From assembly GCF_000374485.1 (NCBI RefSeq), contig NZ_KB894496.1:1-64000 (forward strand): a DNA stretch of 64,000 bases, given 5' to 3'. The stretch is from Algicola sagamiensis DSM 14643 (lineage in GTDB: Bacteria > Pseudomonadota > Gammaproteobacteria > Enterobacterales > Alteromonadaceae). The notes beneath the pieces were generated by a model. That model saw only the letters and a program-made list of their open reading frames with translations. It was not told where the DNA came from and did no database searches. How positions within the stretch are numbered: position 1 is the first letter of the stretch; each line of letters starts with the position of its first letter. The position numbers and the translations under genes were made by a program. Shown here piece by piece: positions 63,076-64,000 of this stretch.

Positions 63076-63282
63076 ATATTCCCTCAATTTTATTATTTTT
63101 ACTCCGTGATAAAATGAATCGCTTTTGATCCGTATTGAGCTATGGTAGCGTTTCTATGAAAGTCGGTTTATCAGTAAACAGATCAGAATCATGAACTTTT
63201 TCTGAAATCAAGTCATTGTGTTTGAATAAGCTTATTTTTCCGTCTTCAATATTGGGCAATTCATTCGTTATGAGGAAATCAT

Positions 63283-63459
63283 ATGTCAGGACCATTCCGG
63301 GTCGAAATCGTTGAACAAGAAGAAGCAGCGCTGTTAAAGGAAAGTGAAATCGTCAAAATCGATATCGAGAGCATGTCAGCAGAGTTTATAGGCCAAGTCA
63401 TTAAAGAGAGACTTCAAAAAGCTTCAGACAAACAAATCACTGTTCAACACGTTGAATAG
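63283..63459 (+). CDS. Small unidentified protein of 58 residues
   Basis: The frame runs ATG 63283 to TAG 63457-63459 and has a good ribosome-binding site (GAGG, seven bases upstream). The product starts MSGPFRVEIVEQEEAALLKE and is acidic, with regular spacing suggesting one strand and two helices. It has no signal peptide, membrane segment or cysteine. I do not recognise a family. It sits between cheR and the edge-cut ORF; no partner is evident. Confidence 0.5.
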   Translation: MSGPFRVEIVEQEEAALLKESEIVKIDIESMSAEFIGQVIKERLQKASDKQITVQHVE

Positions 63460-63529
63460 CAATCATTCATTGCATGGACCTATGGATATGAAGCGACTGA
63501 TGGGACAGCCGCTTCATTCACATATCAAT

Positions 63530-64000
63530 TTAATCTTCCACAATGGCAGAGGGCAGTTCGTACTCTCCTGCTTGCATAATTTTTTCTCCATAATCAAAAC
63601 CGATTCTGAAGCGGAAAACTGCAACGGGTGAAAGCGTGCTTTTAGCAAGTTTGGACATAGAACGGCTCACTTTAGACTTTAACTGGCTAATTTGCGGGTG
63701 CCTTGTGTGGGTCACAAGTCCAGTTGTACTGTCTTCATCAACTGAAATCACAGTATCTGAATCTCTGTGATAAAGAACGCGACCCGATTGGTAACCTGTA
63801 TGGCCAGGTTGTGAGTTCCCCCATAATTTCTCTCCACTTGTTGCATACTTGTACTCTAAAGAAACTGGCAACGTGACATTACTATCTGCTTCAAAGAGTA
63901 AGGTCGGTTTTTTATCCAGTGCTTGAAATGCAGTTTCAACTGCCTCGGCCATCTCAGAAACACCATGGCAGAGTAAAACGGGGTCTTCTTCCGTGACAAC
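63530..64000 (-). CDS. Unidentified protein, C-terminal part (5' end outside window)
   Basis: The minus-strand frame ends at a stop at 63530-63532 and is open through the window's right edge. A Met at 63952 lies in frame, but upstream codons (VVTEEDPVLLCHGVSE) read on, so the true start is probably outside. The part seen has about 156 residues, mixed strand and helix, ending FDYGEKIMQAGEYELPSAIV. I see no signal peptide in this part and no known motif. No function is proposed. Confidence 0.5.
   Translation of the reverse strand, partial: VVTEEDPVLLCHGVSEMAEAVETAFQALDKKPTLLFEADSNVTLPVSLEYKYATSGEKLWGNSQPGHTGYQSGRVLYHRDSDTVISVDEDSTTGLVTHTRHPQISQLKSKVSRSMSKLAKSTLSPVAVFRFRIGFDYGEKIMQAGEYELPSAIVED

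Overview
The window is a gammaproteobacterial chromosome segment of moderate GC (low-to-mid 40s by eye), most like a marine Alteromonadales/Vibrionales/Oceanospirillales-type bacterium. Reasons: a flgT/flgP plus flgN-flgM-flgA plus cheV-cheR locus of the Vibrio/Shewanella type, maoP (DUF413), the pabB-nudL-sdaA order known from E. coli, and a bisucaberin-type siderophore operon whose fused acyltransferase-synthetase resembles BibC of Aliivibrio salmonicida. The genus cannot be fixed from the sequence alone. No rRNA, tRNA, CRISPR array or intact prophage was seen.

Layout. 1-600: right end of an IS256-family element abutting a broken hicB antitoxin gene. 625-15110: housekeeping block (astB; topA; an anchored coiled-coil protein with a small histidine kinase; cysB; pabB-nudL-sdaA; class I fumarase; a secreted S9 peptidase). 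15182-23945: a secreted subtilase with two PPC domains, maoP, a PAS-GGDEF-EAL protein, an M16 peptidase and sixA. 24061-30133: a large coiled-coil lipoprotein, a hemopexin-repeat relic, and nfrB with a DUF4434 gene. 30102-37127: small envelope and metabolic genes (solute-binding proteins, ELWxxDG propeller, DUF2059 lipoprotein, M23 peptidase, DoxX, YdjA-type nitroreductase, LysR regulator). 37138-45385: a GlyGly-CTERM surface protein plus a relic of a second one, a flagellin, an unidentified pseudogene, arsJ, a YbaK-family deacylase and a 699-residue flavoprotein of unknown role. 45436-55922: a solute-binding protein, then a Fur-box-controlled siderophore operon (decarboxylase, N-hydroxylase, MFS, acyltransferase-NIS synthetase, membrane acyltransferase-like protein) and a MATE exporter. 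56052-57580: an FG-GAP lipoprotein pseudogene and an EEP-domain protein lacking the usual last motif. 57698-63051: the flagellar/chemotaxis block. 63283-64000: a 58-residue ORF and an edge-cut ORF.

How the genes work together. The siderophore genes would make, hydroxylate, acylate, condense and export a hydroxamate siderophore under iron control; no TonB-dependent receptor lies in the window. NfrB (tandem MshEN-like motifs) fits c-di-GMP-controlled exopolysaccharide synthesis, and a GGDEF-EAL protein is encoded about 6.5 kb away. FlgT and FlgP serve the flagellar outer rings, FlgA the P-ring, FlgM and FlgN late assembly, CheV and CheR signalling; a near-consensus FliA promoter lies upstream of flgM. 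At least five relic genes (hicB, hemopexin, CTERM tail, the 40.8-41.1 kb pseudogene, the FG-GAP lipoprotein) show that the intergenic gaps are decaying accessory DNA.
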